Shown: piece by piece, positions 63,483 to 64,000 of the stretch
Position numbering within the stretch: position 1 is the stretch's first letter
Layout of the letters: every line of letters starts with the position of its first letter
From: Vibrio astriarenae
GTDB taxonomy: Bacteria > Pseudomonadota > Gammaproteobacteria > Enterobacterales > Vibrionaceae
NCBI RefSeq assembly: GCF_010587385.1
Contig: NZ_CP047475.1
Coordinates: 2,418,001 to 2,482,000 of the forward strand
Length of the DNA: 64,000 bases
Direction: 5' to 3'
Position numbers and translations under genes: made by a program
Notes under the pieces: model-generated
Seen by the model: the letters and a program-made list of their open reading frames with translations, nothing else
Told to the model about the DNA's origin: nothing
Databases searched by the model: none

Positions 63483-64000
63483 TTATAGAAAGTTTTTACC
63501 GTAATCCATTGGGCTTGTACCGAAGTAAGACGCCAATGTTTGACCAATGTCTGCAAAGCTGTCACGTAGACCCAGTGAGCCTGCTGGTACATTCTTGCCA
63601 TAAACGATCACCGGGATATGCTCACGAGTATGGTCTGTACCAGGCCAAGTCGGGTCACAGCCATGGTCTGCGGTAAGGATAAGCACGTCATCATCCTGCA
63701 TGATGTCGAGCACTTCGTTAATGCGACTATCAAAGTACTCCAAGGCACCCGCGTAGCCGGCAACATTGCGGCGGTGTCCGTAGGCAGAGTCGAAGTCGAC
63801 AAAGTTGGTGAAAACAATCGTGTTGTCGCCAGCCTTTGGAATCTCCTCCAACGTCGCCTCAAGGAGAGCCGGAATACCAGTTGCTTTCACTTTCTTAGTG
63901 ATGCCACAGTTCGCGTAGATGTCAGCAATCTTACCAATTGCGACCACTTCACCTTGCTTCTCATCCACCAGCTTTTGCAGCACGGTGTCTGATGGCGGCT
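63483..64000 (-). CDS. deoB: Phosphopentomutase DeoB, C-terminal part
   Basis: The last 172 residues of a phosphopentomutase, which converts ribose 1-phosphate to ribose 5-phosphate. The frame is open to the window edge ([16 protein letters not shown] at the left of the visible part), and metal-binding residues are in [13 protein letters not shown] and [20 protein letters not shown]. The N-terminal half and start lie beyond 64000. Partner of deoD in deoxyribonucleoside breakdown. Confidence 0.95.
   Translation of the reverse strand, partial: PPSDTVLQKLVDEKQGEVVAIGKIADIYANCGITKKVKATGIPALLEATLEEIPKAGDNTIVFTNFVDFDSAYGHRRNVAGYAGALEYFDSRINEVLDIMQDDDVLILTADHGCDPTWPGTDHTREHIPVIVYGKNVPAGSLGLRDSFADIGQTLASYFGTSPMDYGKNFL

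Noticed and set aside
1..64000. tRNA, rRNA, CRISPR, insertion sequence or prophage
   Set aside because: No cloverleaf, no repeat-spacer pattern and no transposase or integrase-like protein was seen on either strand.

Overview
The window looks like a marine Vibrio chromosome, probably the main one, and not V. cholerae itself. The evidence is a vpsR homologue, a rocS-type GGDEF-EAL gene sitting between ubiT and ubiUV, a plzC-type PilZ gene next to radA and serB, and a dense housekeeping backbone (lysS, prfB, prfC, pnp, rpsO, srmB) in the order known from vibrios. No tRNA, rRNA, CRISPR array, transposase or prophage gene was seen.

Left part (1-16.2 kb) is accessory in character. A LysR regulator and a divergent ChrA-type chromate transporter are followed by a complete, single-direction tad/flp pilus locus on the minus strand, read from flp at 15.0 kb down to tadD at 2.4 kb: flp, tadV, an AAA+ ATPase, rcpC, rcpA, a small lipoprotein, tadG, tadE, tadF, tadZ, tadA, tadB, tadC, tadD. 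A divergent AraC-family regulator lies beside flp. Compared with the classical Aggregatibacter order, tadG-E-F are moved upstream of tadZ and an extra AAA+ ATPase is present. A terminator-like hairpin between flp and tadV could make pilin mRNA more abundant than assembly mRNA.

The 16.3-26.2 kb block holds an acyl-CoA ligase-like gene, a stand-alone EF-G, radA, a double-PilZ protein (plzC type), serB and a membrane protein of the YtjB/Smp family. From 26.3 to 31.6 kb a tight minus-strand operon runs rppH-ptsP-tauE-lgt-thyA. The 630-base rppH-mutH gap is AT-rich and carries four DnaA-box matches. mutH, two small-protein genes, a new 42-codon ORF and vpsR follow.

The 35.8-44.9 kb block is mostly translation and RNA metabolism: lysS, prfB (with its programmed +1 frameshift), brnQ, trmN6, srmB, prfC, rimI, holD. 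At 45.4-50.7 kb are the yhbS-ubiT pair, rocS and the ubiU-ubiV pair for oxygen-independent ubiquinone synthesis. rocS begins behind an 8-codon leader ORF whose stop overlaps its start. A MATE exporter and MarR repressor with two matching palindromes, nlpI, pnp and rpsO complete the middle.

The right end has a large lipoprotein phosphoesterase, then mtnN-cbiB-like-btuF-yadS (nucleoside recycling and cobalamin), and deoD with the 3' part of deoB running off the window. Three c-di-GMP-related genes (plzC type, vpsR, rocS) and a pilus locus within 50 kb give the window a biofilm and surface-life theme.
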